Positions 7,991 to 14,418 of a DNA stretch of 22,022 nucleotides are shown here, piece after piece. Position 1 is the stretch's first letter, and each line of letters begins with the position of its first letter. This DNA is from MGBC102946 sp022793145 (GTDB lineage Bacteria; Bacillota_I; Bacilli_A; RF39; UBA660), in the NCBI GenBank assembly GCA_947426265.1, contig CANEDJ010000023.1, forward strand, positions 1 through 22,022. Reading direction: 5' to 3'. The translations under genes and the position numbers were made by a program. The notes beneath the pieces were generated by a model, which was not told where the DNA came from, did not search any database, and worked only from the letters and a program-made list of their open reading frames with translations.

Positions 7991-8868
7991 TTTATCATAA
8001 AAACTTCTTCGCAAATACATTTCTTTCCTTTTTCTACTTCGATATTTGGAACAACATGATTTCTAGCACCAATATTTTTAAGTATAATTTCTACATTATT
8101 TAAAGCCAATCTATAAATTTCTTCAATATCACAAATTGTGATATTTTTTCTTTTTATTGTTTCACTAATAAAAGTCGCAAGAAATATATCTCCACAACCA
8201 TTTGTTTCTAATTCTTCTAAAGGTTTCGTTTTAAAATCCAATACTTGATTTTGAAATACAATCGTTACTCCTCTATTCCCCTTTGTAATCAAAAGCATAT
8301 AAATGTTACATTTCTTTAAAAATTCTTCCAATCCTATTTCTAGCCTTTTTAATAAAAATAATAAAGCAGTTTCTTTCATGGAAACAATATAATAACTTCG
8401 AAAAATAAATTCTTCGATTTCCTCTTTTTTTAAATATATCATTTTTTTTACATACCCTAAATCTAAGCAAATTCTATTAGAAATATTTTTCAAAAAAACA
8501 TAATCTTGAATTAAAACAATATCATCACTTTGTAAATAAGATTGTATATTTCTTTTCAGTAAATAGTTTTTGGTTTTTCTTTTACAATATGGACATATAG
8601 AAGTTGTTTTTGTAGAATCAATATAAAACTTTTTCGTTTCATAATTCTTTTGTTCTAAAGAACTAACATCTACACCTGCTTTTTTTAATGATAAAATTCC
8701 AATATTAGAAATTGGATCAATTCCATAATATCCAATCAATTTTGTTTTGATTTTCATAACTGATAAATTGCACAAAATATTAGAAACAGTTCCTCCACCA
8801 TTCATATAAATCTTGTCATCAAAAAAATAATAGTCTAAAATGACATTCCCAATCCCAACTATTTTCAT
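7987..8868 (-). CDS. PfkB/ribokinase-family kinase with a Cys-X2-Cys insertion
   Basis: 293 aa, usual size for PfkB sugar or nucleoside kinases. Landmarks are the N-terminal GIGNVILDYY strand, the substrate-binding MNGGGTVSNILCNL (about 22-35) and G.D..G (about 50-54). The ATP/anion-hole motif LETNGCGDIFLATF lies near the C-terminus; its Asp (about D226) should be the catalytic base. An unusual feature is ICPYCKRK (about 90-97) in the lid/substrate region, possibly a redox or half metal site. It overlaps the upstream SIS-domain gene by 4 bp and is last in a minus-strand unit. A phosphosugar or nucleoside pathway shared with the SIS protein is likely, but the substrate cannot be read. It ends head-on against the UDG-like gene, with overlapping stop codons and no terminator visible. 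Confidence 0.75.
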   Translation of the reverse strand: MKIVGIGNVILDYYFFDDKIYMNGGGTVSNILCNLSVMKIKTKLIGYYGIDPISNIGILSLKKAGVDVSSLEQKNYETKKFYIDSTKTTSICPYCKRKTKNYLLKRNIQSYLQSDDIVLIQDYVFLKNISNRICLDLGYVKKMIYLKKEEIEEFIFRSYYIVSMKETALLFLLKRLEIGLEEFLKKCNIYMLLITKGNRGVTIVFQNQVLDFKTKPLEELETNGCGDIFLATFISETIKRKNITICDIEEIYRLALNNVEIILKNIGARNHVVPNIEVEKGKKCICEEVFMIN

Positions 8869-9752
8869 AGAAAAGTCCCTCTAAAGTGATAAATAGTTGG
8901 AACAATTTTGTTATACTTCACTTTTACAAATTCTTGATTTAATTGTTCTAATAAATAAAGACCTTTTAATATAAGTTCATAATCTGCTTCTATATTAAGT
9001 TTAAAACTTTCTAGTAATACAAAGTTAGATGCAATTTTAGGGAGTTCTTCTATTAATAATTGATCTAATTCACTTTTGGTTGCCTTTAAATAAATAACAA
9101 GTGATAATCCATTTATTGAATTGCTTCTACCATGACAAAGACTATATTTGGTGTGAAGAGTAACTGGAGCAATTCCTGCTTCTATTAATGAAGATTCTAA
9201 AAAGTAAGCTGCTGTCTTAGATAATTCATCATAGATAATATGAATATTTTGATAAGCTTGAATTTTATAAATTTCTTTTTCAGGAAATTTGATTTTCATA
9301 GAATTATGATAATAACACAATAAAATACTAAGCGGCATAATCGTGTTTTCTATGGAAACAAAACTTTTCTTACTATTTATAATCTGATATTGCAGTAATG
9401 TTTCTTTTGTTATTCGACTTTTTCTTGTTGTCAACAGATATTTATTTTGAGTTGCTGTTAATAATGCTTTTACTCCATAGTTTCTGCCACTATGACTTAC
9501 AATAAAAAGATTTTTATAATTTTCTAAGTCATGCATAAAATATTCTTCTACTGTTATATTTTTCACTACAATTTTGTTTTTATATTCTAGTATTTTTTCT
9601 AAAAAAATACTGACAACATGACTTCCTCCTACTCCACAAATTAAAGTTGGATCTTTTAATTTTTCTAATTGTGAAAAAATATTTTCTAAATCAGAGGCAT
9701 TTAATGAATTTACAACATTTTCTTCTAATTTTTCTATAATTTTTTCTAACAT
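8865..9752 (-). CDS. SIS-domain (phosphosugar isomerase-like) protein
   Basis: 295 aa. The N-terminal half reads as a SIS domain: LICGVGGSHVVSIFLEKIL (about 37-55) for the phosphate-binding start, then LFIVSHSGRNYGVKALL (about 81-97) in place of the common SRSGxxxE loop. A second SIS-like half seems to begin near residue 180, with CHGRSN (about 205-210) at the position of the conserved His-Gly of glucosamine-6-P synthase-type isomerases. SIS proteins isomerise or sense phosphosugars. The motifs are divergent, so catalysis is uncertain. It shares a 4-bp overlap with the PfkB kinase gene downstream and sits 55 bp after a WYL regulator. The start region lies inside a hairpin, described separately. 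Confidence 0.6.
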   Translation of the reverse strand: MLEKIIEKLEENVVNSLNASDLENIFSQLEKLKDPTLICGVGGSHVVSIFLEKILEYKNKIVVKNITVEEYFMHDLENYKNLFIVSHSGRNYGVKALLTATQNKYLLTTRKSRITKETLLQYQIINSKKSFVSIENTIMPLSILLCYYHNSMKIKFPEKEIYKIQAYQNIHIIYDELSKTAAYFLESSLIEAGIAPVTLHTKYSLCHGRSNSINGLSLVIYLKATKSELDQLLIEELPKIASNFVLLESFKLNIEADYELILKGLYLLEQLNQEFVKVKYNKIVPTIYHFRGTFL

Positions 9753-9755
9753 AAA

Positions 9756-9793
9756 ACCACATCCTTCATTTTTATTTTAAAATAAGATGTGGT
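9756..9793 (-). promoter_or_regulatory. Hairpin spanning the SIS gene ribosome-binding region
   Basis: Eight-bp arms ACCACATC (9756-9763) and GATGTGGT (9786-9793) are perfectly complementary. The interior holds another palindrome, TTATTTTAAAATAA (9772-9785). On the minus-strand transcript the 3' arm is GATGTGGT, which partly covers the AAGGATG ribosome site and ends 4 nt before the SIS ATG. It could act as an attenuator/terminator after the WYL gene or mask translation of the SIS-PfkB pair. Confidence 0.5.
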
Positions 9794-9807
9794 AATATTT
9801 CGTCATA

Positions 9808-10383
9808 TTAATATTTTTCTTTCAAAAGTAGAGCCTTTTGAATTCTCTTTAACTCAAAATGTCTTAAGTCTTTTTTCTTTTCGCAGAAAGCAGCTACTCC
9901 AAATCCATCTTTTAAATAAAAAAGTTCTAATGGTTGTATAGTTCTTAAATTAAGACCTTTCTCTAAAGAATCATATTCTATCTCTACTTTTCTTTTTTCT
10001 TTGATCGCTCTTGATAAAATATTATAAATATTCATATCTTGTTTTGTAGTTGGTTCTGATCTATTTTCTAAAATCATCTTTATTTTGTCTAATAATATTT
10101 CTAAATATTGAGAAGTAGGATTTTCTCTTTTTAAATTTTCAACTGCTTCTAAATCATATTCATTAAAAGTAGAGGAAACCAAAATGTTATTTTTCTTTAA
10201 AACATAGCCTCCATAAGGTCCATACATTGTTTCAATTATAAAACCAGCTTTCTCTAATTCTTCTTTATAACTTCGTATCATTCTTGGTGTCACTTCTATT
10301 TTTTCACTAAGCTCATTGATAGAATATTTACGTCCATTTTGAAGATAAGATAATAACAATAATGTATTTGATAATTTACTCAT
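9808..10383 (-). CDS. HTH-WYL transcriptional regulator (short form)
   Basis: 191 aa, clearly shorter than the about 300 of typical WYL regulators. Residues about 5-65 form a DeoR/HTH_11-type winged helix (INELSEKIEVTPRMIRSYKE, then GGYVLKK). After a helical linker, residues about 118-188 form a compact WYL domain (RKVEIEYDS, RTIQPLELFYLKDGFGVAAF, then LRHFELKRI). WYL domains sense nucleic acids or nucleotides and often control defence genes (BrxR, CapW). The C-terminal WCX extension is missing. It follows the 89-aa gene by 23 bp and precedes the SIS-PfkB pair, so it may control the whole unit. The ribosome site is weak (AAAGAG). Confidence 0.8.
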   Translation of the reverse strand: MSKLSNTLLLLSYLQNGRKYSINELSEKIEVTPRMIRSYKEELEKAGFIIETMYGPYGGYVLKKNNILVSSTFNEYDLEAVENLKRENPTSQYLEILLDKIKMILENRSEPTTKQDMNIYNILSRAIKEKRKVEIEYDSLEKGLNLRTIQPLELFYLKDGFGVAAFCEKKKDLRHFELKRIQKALLLKEKY

Positions 10384-10406
10384 AATTCTATAGCTCTTTT
10401 ATTATT

Positions 10407-10676
10407 TTAAAGATTATTTTCTATCATTTTTACTAAAAAAGCTAACCCTAATTCTTTTATAATATGAATGGCTTCTTTACTTAATGCTTTTAATCCTTTG
10501 AAAAATTTATCAGAATTTTTTTGCTTACAAGCTTCTATAAGCTGATCAATGTCGCAATTAGTAGCATCTTTTAAAATATAAAGTTCCTCTAACAAAGCTT
10601 GATAATTGATACGATTAATAGTATTATTATTGTTATTTCCAATTGAAATTATGCCATTATTTACAAAGTTTTCCAT
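10407..10676 (-). CDS. Small helical protein with N-terminal Gly/Asn motif; putative sensor or adaptor
   Basis: 89 aa, family not recognised. Residues about 5-18 (VNNGIISIGNNNNNTI) are a short beta-prone, Gly/Asn-rich motif that closely resembles the C-terminal tail of the protein encoded just upstream. The remaining about 65 residues are predicted all-helical with a hydrophobic end (ALSKEAIHIIKELGLAFLVK), which could associate with membrane. Its ATG overlaps the upstream stop by 1 bp (TAATG), so the two proteins should be made in similar amounts. The two-protein layout is like bacterial amyloid signalling pairs, in which matching motifs sit at the effector's end and the partner's start. That role is inferred from motif and layout only. 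Confidence 0.65.
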   Translation of the reverse strand: MENFVNNGIISIGNNNNNTINRINYQALLEELYILKDATNCDIDQLIEACKQKNSDKFFKGLKALSKEAIHIIKELGLAFLVKMIENNL

Positions 10677-11179
10677 TATAATTTCACCTCATTTTTATTG
10701 TTATTTCCATAACTTATATTTCCATGATTAACTAAACAGTTATCCAAATTTATTACAATTCGTTCATTAATCGTATTCTCTATCGCTTCTTGTAACCTAT
10801 CTCGTACACGACAAATAAAATCTTTCTTTGTCGAAGCAATAATGGTTCGATTTCCTGCTGTTGTAATTACTAAGCCATAAAATAATTTACAATGCTGATA
10901 TAAATTAAAAACAACAAGTAAAAAAATAGAATAACAGTATAAATCTCCTATCAAGCTTATCCAAGAATTACCATGATATATAATACTAAGAACAATGAGT
11001 ATAAATAATCCCTTCATCCATAACTTCATTCCTTTAAATAATGGATAACGATCTAATTTCGTAATTTCTAAACTATCTATTTTAGTAATATAGATATCTC
11101 TATTTTCAATTTTCAATATTTGTTTATCGATTGTTAAAATTCCTTTATAAATGATATGTTCAGACATAATTTCATCCAC
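10676..11179 (-). CDS. Two-TM membrane protein with C-terminal Gly/Asn motif; putative effector
   Basis: 167 aa. The N-terminal about 50 residues are beta-rich (IIYKGILTIDKQILKI, then IYITKIDSLEI). Two TM helices follow (about 54-68 and 77-93), then a cytoplasmic beta-alpha segment GLVITTAGNRTIIASTKKDF with an amphipathic helix (about 120-136). The tail is VNHGNISYGNNNKNEV (about 149-164). This order recalls DUF6232-type membrane proteins; the family call is weak. The tail matches the N-terminal motif of the next gene's product. A second ATG at 11165-11167 has GGATG about 5 nt upstream and may be the true start, since the first ATG has only a poorly spaced GTGAG. First gene of a five-gene minus-strand unit. 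Confidence 0.65.
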   Translation of the reverse strand: MDEIMSEHIIYKGILTIDKQILKIENRDIYITKIDSLEITKLDRYPLFKGMKLWMKGLFILIVLSIIYHGNSWISLIGDLYCYSIFLLVVFNLYQHCKLFYGLVITTAGNRTIIASTKKDFICRVRDRLQEAIENTINERIVINLDNCLVNHGNISYGNNNKNEVKL

Positions 11180-11191
11180 TCACTTTTCCAT

Positions 11192-11220
11192 ATTATACCA
11201 TGTTGTAAATAAGTTCACAA
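11192..11220 (-). promoter_or_regulatory. Promoter of the membrane protein-WYL-SIS-PfkB unit
   Basis: On the minus strand TTGTGA (11215-11220) and TATAAT (11192-11197) are 17 bp apart, with an extended -10 (TGGTATAAT). It is 12 bp upstream of the 11179 ATG, which gives a very short leader and slightly favours the internal ATG at 11167. Confidence 0.75.
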
Positions 11221-11625
11221 CCTAAGAATAAAAGTCAATAAAATAAAAATATACTTAAGTCTCTCATTCTAATATATACATTATATAAAACAAAACATAA
11301 AAATATCATAAAATAGTTTGAATAAAAATAACAATAACGTTTTAAATTAGATTTTATATTAACTTGATACAAATAAAACTAATCACATACAAGTTTCAAT
11401 TACTTTTATTTATAGAGAATATTCCTTTCTTATACTCTATTTAAAAATTTATTTTACATCATTAAATCAGTTCTTTTATAGAAAACTTCATTAAATTATA
11501 GTATAATTAAAATAATAAATTTTTTAATGAATTATAAGAATTTATTGTAAAAATAAATGAAGAAAATTATAATATTTTAGCTTTTTAAGTATAGAAAAAT
11601 TATAAAAAAACTATGAGGTATTAAT
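11221..11625. other. Very AT-rich intergenic spacer between divergent accessory units
   Basis: No convincing gene, RNA or mobile element is visible here; short ORFs lack ribosome sites. A TATAAT at 11502-11507 sits in an imperfect palindrome TTAAATTATA-G-TATAATTAA (11491-11510). It could serve the rightward ASCH gene, but no good -35 is seen and base composition makes such matches common. The ASCH ribosome site GAGG is near 11614. Confidence 0.5.
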
Positions 11626-12078
11626 ATGTATGGTGAAATTATAAAGAATTTAGAAATGCAATTATCAAATGATGATATAAAAAAAATAAAAAATAGAAAT
11701 ATTCATTTGGGGATCTTTAGCGAACCTTATTTAACTTATATGTTAGAAGGCAAAAAAACTATAGAATCAAGATTTAGTAAAAATAAAATTACACCTTATA
11801 ATCAAATCACTAAAAATGATATTGTAATTATTAAAAAGTCTAGTGGTAATATATTAGGACTTTTTACAATCAAAGATGTATTATTCTTTGATTTAAATAT
11901 CACTTCAATAGATAAAATAAAATTAAAATATAGTAAACAATTATGTGTAAATGAAACATTTTGGATGAGTAAAAAAAATAGTAATTATGCAACACTAATT
12001 ATTATAGATACTTTAATTAAGTTAAAACCTTTTCATATAAATAAAAAGGGAATGCAGAGCTGGATAAAATTATCATAA
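11626..12078 (+). CDS. ASCH-domain protein
   Basis: 150 aa. Residues about 27-148 have the ASCH pattern: HLGIFSEPYLTYMLEGKKTI, then E.RF (about 48-51), a KNDIVIIKKSSGNILGLFTI beta hairpin, and a closing KGMQSWIKL strand. ASCH is a PUA-like fold that binds RNA or modified nucleosides; the E. coli relative YqfB hydrolyses N4-acetylcytidine. The EPY...GKKTIE.R core corresponds to the family's substrate-pocket segment. It is the first gene of a plus-strand unit with an unknown protein, a hydrolase, a broken deaminase and an SDR. That company favours a role in modified nucleoside or nucleotide metabolism or a defence-type system. Ribosome site GAGG is about 8-9 nt from the ATG. Confidence 0.78.
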   Translation: MYGEIIKNLEMQLSNDDIKKIKNRNIHLGIFSEPYLTYMLEGKKTIESRFSKNKITPYNQITKNDIVIIKKSSGNILGLFTIKDVLFFDLNITSIDKIKLKYSKQLCVNETFWMSKKNSNYATLIIIDTLIKLKPFHINKKGMQSWIKLS

Positions 12079-12099
12079 AAAATTTAAGGAGGGTTAAAC

Positions 12100-12726
12100 A
12101 TGATTATTACTGATAAAATTTTAGATGAAAAAGTTCCAAAAGAAATAATGCCAACCAGACTTGATAGTGCTATAAATTTATATACTAATGTTAGTTACAA
12201 AGGAAAAATAGGAATTCTAGTATATAATACCAATCCTGATACCTGGAATTGTCTCTATCCATTTTATGAACTAAACCATAAATTTACAATAGATGAATAT
12301 AATTTTGAAAAAGAAGATATGACATATCGAGAATTAATCAAAGAATATCAAAATGTGTATCATAAAATACATGAAAACAAAAATGGAAATACAAAGGATA
12401 AAAGATTAAATATATTAATTAGAGAATATAAAAAAACCTTTCAATTAAAAGATGTTCATATAAGCGACGAATTACTTCCAATTTTTGAATTAAAGTTTTC
12501 CAAATCAAAAAATGTATGGACCTTATACTTCTTTGAAAACTATGTTGCTAATGACATAGATAATTTTGACAATTTATTAAATCAAAAATTATATGACCAA
12601 AAAATATTACCATTAAATCCTACCATACAACAATTAGATGGTATAAATTTAGCTAGTAATATTCCATATTTACTATCTATCAATTCTAATATAGAAAAAC
12701 TAAATAATAATTTAATGAAAGGATGA
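12100..12726 (+). CDS. Hypothetical protein, family not recognised
   Basis: 208 aa, soluble, with no signal peptide or TM. A strand-rich start (SYKGKIGILVYNTNPDTWNC) is followed by a charged helical stretch (about 68-115, many Lys/Glu/Tyr) and another strand-rich block (LLPIFELKFSKSKNVWTLYF, about 128-147). An Asn/Leu-rich tail ends the protein. A Nudix-like fold was considered because of the beta-alpha layout, but there is no GX5EX7REUXEEXGU box. It has a strong GGAGG site 8 nt before the ATG, lies 21 bp after the ASCH gene and 6 bp before the hydrolase gene, so it is almost surely part of the same operon. No function is proposed. Confidence 0.7.
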   Translation: MIITDKILDEKVPKEIMPTRLDSAINLYTNVSYKGKIGILVYNTNPDTWNCLYPFYELNHKFTIDEYNFEKEDMTYRELIKEYQNVYHKIHENKNGNTKDKRLNILIREYKKTFQLKDVHISDELLPIFELKFSKSKNVWTLYFFENYVANDIDNFDNLLNQKLYDQKILPLNPTIQQLDGINLASNIPYLLSINSNIEKLNNNLMKG

Positions 12727-12732
12727 TTTAAA

Positions 12733-13287
12733 ATGAAAAATAATTATTTGTTAGTACATGGAAGTTTTGGAAGCCCATTTTCAAACTGGATTCCATTTTT
12801 AAGACAAGAAATCGAAAAACAAAATTTAGATGTTTATACTCCTGATTTTCCAACTGGAGTTGGATATCAAAATTATGAAAATTGGTCTAAACTTTTAAAG
12901 GCTTATGTAGATGCAAATATCTTGAATAATAACACAATAATTTTTGCCCATTCCATAGCGCCTATTTTCATTTGTAAATTTTTAGTGGAAAATAAAATTA
13001 AAGTAAGAAGATTAATTTTTATTTGTGGTTTTAATAATTACTTTGGCATTGATGAGGATTACGATACCGTGAATGAAAGTATGTATTTCGATAATTTAGC
13101 AGCTATTAAAAACTATTGTGATGATATTGTTTGTTTTTATTCTGATAATGATCCTTATGTTAAATATGAAGCTGAAAAAGAATTTGCTGATGCCATAACT
13201 GAAAAACAAATTTTGATTTCTGGTGGAGGTCATCTAAATTCTGAAAGCGGTTATACAGAATTTGAAGAATTATTAAAATTTATATAA
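12733..13287 (+). CDS. RBBP9/YdeN-type alpha/beta hydrolase
   Basis: 184 aa, the size of RBBP9/YdeN serine hydrolases. The oxyanion strand LLVHGSFGSPFSNWIPFL (about 6-23) is followed by the nucleophile elbow FAHSIAPIF (Ser at about 75). The acid is in YSDNDPYV (Asp at about 138) and the base in GGGHLN (His at about 161). All triad residues are present. The protein ends normally after YTEFEELLKFI. Substrates in this family are poorly known (small esters, aminoacyl or peptide-like bonds). It is preceded by AAAGGATGA as ribosome site and follows the unknown gene by 6 bp. Its TAA stop is followed without a gap, and in the same frame, by the remnant of a deaminase gene. Confidence 0.88.
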   Translation: MKNNYLLVHGSFGSPFSNWIPFLRQEIEKQNLDVYTPDFPTGVGYQNYENWSKLLKAYVDANILNNNTIIFAHSIAPIFICKFLVENKIKVRRLIFICGFNNYFGIDEDYDTVNESMYFDNLAAIKNYCDDIVCFYSDNDPYVKYEAEKEFADAITEKQILISGGGHLNSESGYTEFEELLKFI

Positions 13288-13539
13288 GGAGAAGAAGCAA
13301 CAACATATGTATCATATGAACCTTGTATGATGTGTATGGGAGCAATACTATATGAGGAATTTGATAAATTAGTATATGCTACATTAAAAGATAGCAATGA
13401 CTATTATTGCCCTGAAATGATTACTGACATAGATGAATTAGCTAAATATTCTAAAAATAAAATAGAGATAATAAAAGAATTCCATAGAGATAAAGTCATC
13501 AGCATATTAAAAGAAAGAGGTGTAAATCATGAACAATAA
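13288..13539 (+). pseudogene. Decapitated nucleoside (cytidine/guanine/adenosine-type) deaminase remnant
   Basis: Starting directly after the hydrolase stop and in its frame, codons read GEEATTYVSYEPCMMCMGAI, then LYEEFDKLVYATLKD. This is the second half of a CDA-fold deaminase, with the PCMMC zinc-cysteine motif. The preceding half, including the catalytic His-Ala-Glu zinc motif, is absent. The longest ATG-started remainder (13327) gives 70 residues and begins inside the PCxxC motif, with no spaced ribosome site. The 3' end still overlaps the SDR start by 11 bp, as in an intact operon. So a deletion or recombination removed the N-terminal about 50-60 residues and joined the rest to the hydrolase gene. 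As built, it should be inactive. Confidence 0.8.
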
Positions 13540-14254
13540 AATTGCCTTAGTAACAGGAGGAACTTCTGGAATAGGAAAAGAAATTGTTACCCAATTACTT
13601 TCTAAAGGTTGTAAAGTAATTGCTTGTTATAGTAATAATGAAGAAAATGCAAGAAAATTAGAAAAAGAAGCTGATAATAAAAATCTGTTAATACTGAAAT
13701 GTGATATTAGTGACGAAAAACAAGTTATTGATATGTTTAAAGAAATTAAAGAAAGATTTGGAAGTCTTGACTATTTAGTTAATAATGCTGGTACATTTAT
13801 AGATAGCTTAATTAAAGATTTTAACCTTGAAGATTTTAAAAAAGTCTTAAATATAAATTTATTAGGTAAAGTTATTTGCACTAAACTCGCCTATCCTATT
13901 ATGAATGAAGGAGGAGGCATCGTAAATATTTCTTCTCACTTAGGAATTGTCCCTTGTACAGAATCTCCAGCATATTGTGCAGCTGCTGCTGGTATAATTA
14001 ATTTTACTAAAGCTACTGCATTAGAGTTTGCCGACAAAAAAATAAGAGCCAATAGTATATGCCCTGCTTTTACTCCTACTCCACTATCATTAAAAGGATG
14101 GAAGCAAGAAGAGATTGACCAAAAATTAAAAGAAACACCTTTAGGAAGATTCGCTACTCCAGAAGATACAGCTAAACTTTGTTTATTCTTATTGTCAGAC
14201 GATTCAAATTTTATAACTGGGGAAAATATTTGGATCAATGGTGGAAGATTTTAA
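13529..14254 (+). CDS. SDR-family oxidoreductase (FabG-like) lacking the catalytic Lys
   Basis: 241 aa classical short-chain dehydrogenase/reductase. Visible are the NAD(P) motif TGGTSGIG (about 9-16), NNAG (about 89-92), the catalytic Ser in VNISSHLG, and Tyr in SPAYCAAAAGII (about 148-159). The active-site pattern is YxxxK; here it is Tyr-Cys-Ala-Ala-Ala, so the lysine is replaced by Ala (codon GCT). That residue binds the cofactor ribose and lowers the Tyr pKa, so ordinary reductase activity is doubtful. The rest of the fold, including the C-terminal FITGENIWINGG, is intact. The ribosome site AGAGGTG lies inside the deaminase remnant. It ends the ASCH gene cluster, followed by a terminator. 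Confidence 0.92.
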   Translation: MNNKIALVTGGTSGIGKEIVTQLLSKGCKVIACYSNNEENARKLEKEADNKNLLILKCDISDEKQVIDMFKEIKERFGSLDYLVNNAGTFIDSLIKDFNLEDFKKVLNINLLGKVICTKLAYPIMNEGGGIVNISSHLGIVPCTESPAYCAAAAGIINFTKATALEFADKKIRANSICPAFTPTPLSLKGWKQEEIDQKLKETPLGRFATPEDTAKLCLFLLSDDSNFITGENIWINGGRF

Positions 14255-14323
14255 TTATAGATTTAAATTTGGGACACAATCTGATGAACTACATTATTTA
14301 TAAATTTCTAATATAATTTATAG

Positions 14324-14348
14324 AAAAGAAACAAATCGTTTCTTTTTT
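14324..14348 (+). terminator. Intrinsic terminator of the ASCH-SDR cluster
   Basis: AAAAGAAAC (14324-14332) and GTTTCTTTT (14338-14346) pair as a 9-bp stem with loop AAATC, and the T-run continues to 14348. It lies about 70 bp after the SDR stop and before the next gene's own ribosome site. Confidence 0.8.
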
Positions 14349-14418
14349 GCTTATAAAATAAAATTTCATAAGGATTTTCGTTTATAAAAATTGAATAATA
14401 TATTAGGAGGAAAAATTT

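Noticed and set aside
11221..11620. Small genes, RNA or riboswitch in the AT-rich spacer.
   Set aside because: Short ORFs lack ribosome sites, and the palindromes are weak and expected at this base composition.
12100..12726. Nudix hydrolase identity for the unknown 208-aa protein.
   Set aside because: No Nudix box (GX5EX7REUXEEXGU) can be found; the similarity was only in general beta-alpha layout.
13285..13300. Programmed readthrough making a hydrolase-deaminase fusion.
   Set aside because: The added part lacks the HAE zinc/catalytic half, so a fusion would not be an enzyme; truncation is simpler.
13936..14238. Minus-strand reading frame of about 100 codons inside the SDR gene.
   Set aside because: The plus-strand SDR has full family motifs across this region and a ribosome site; the opposite frame has no recognisable motif.
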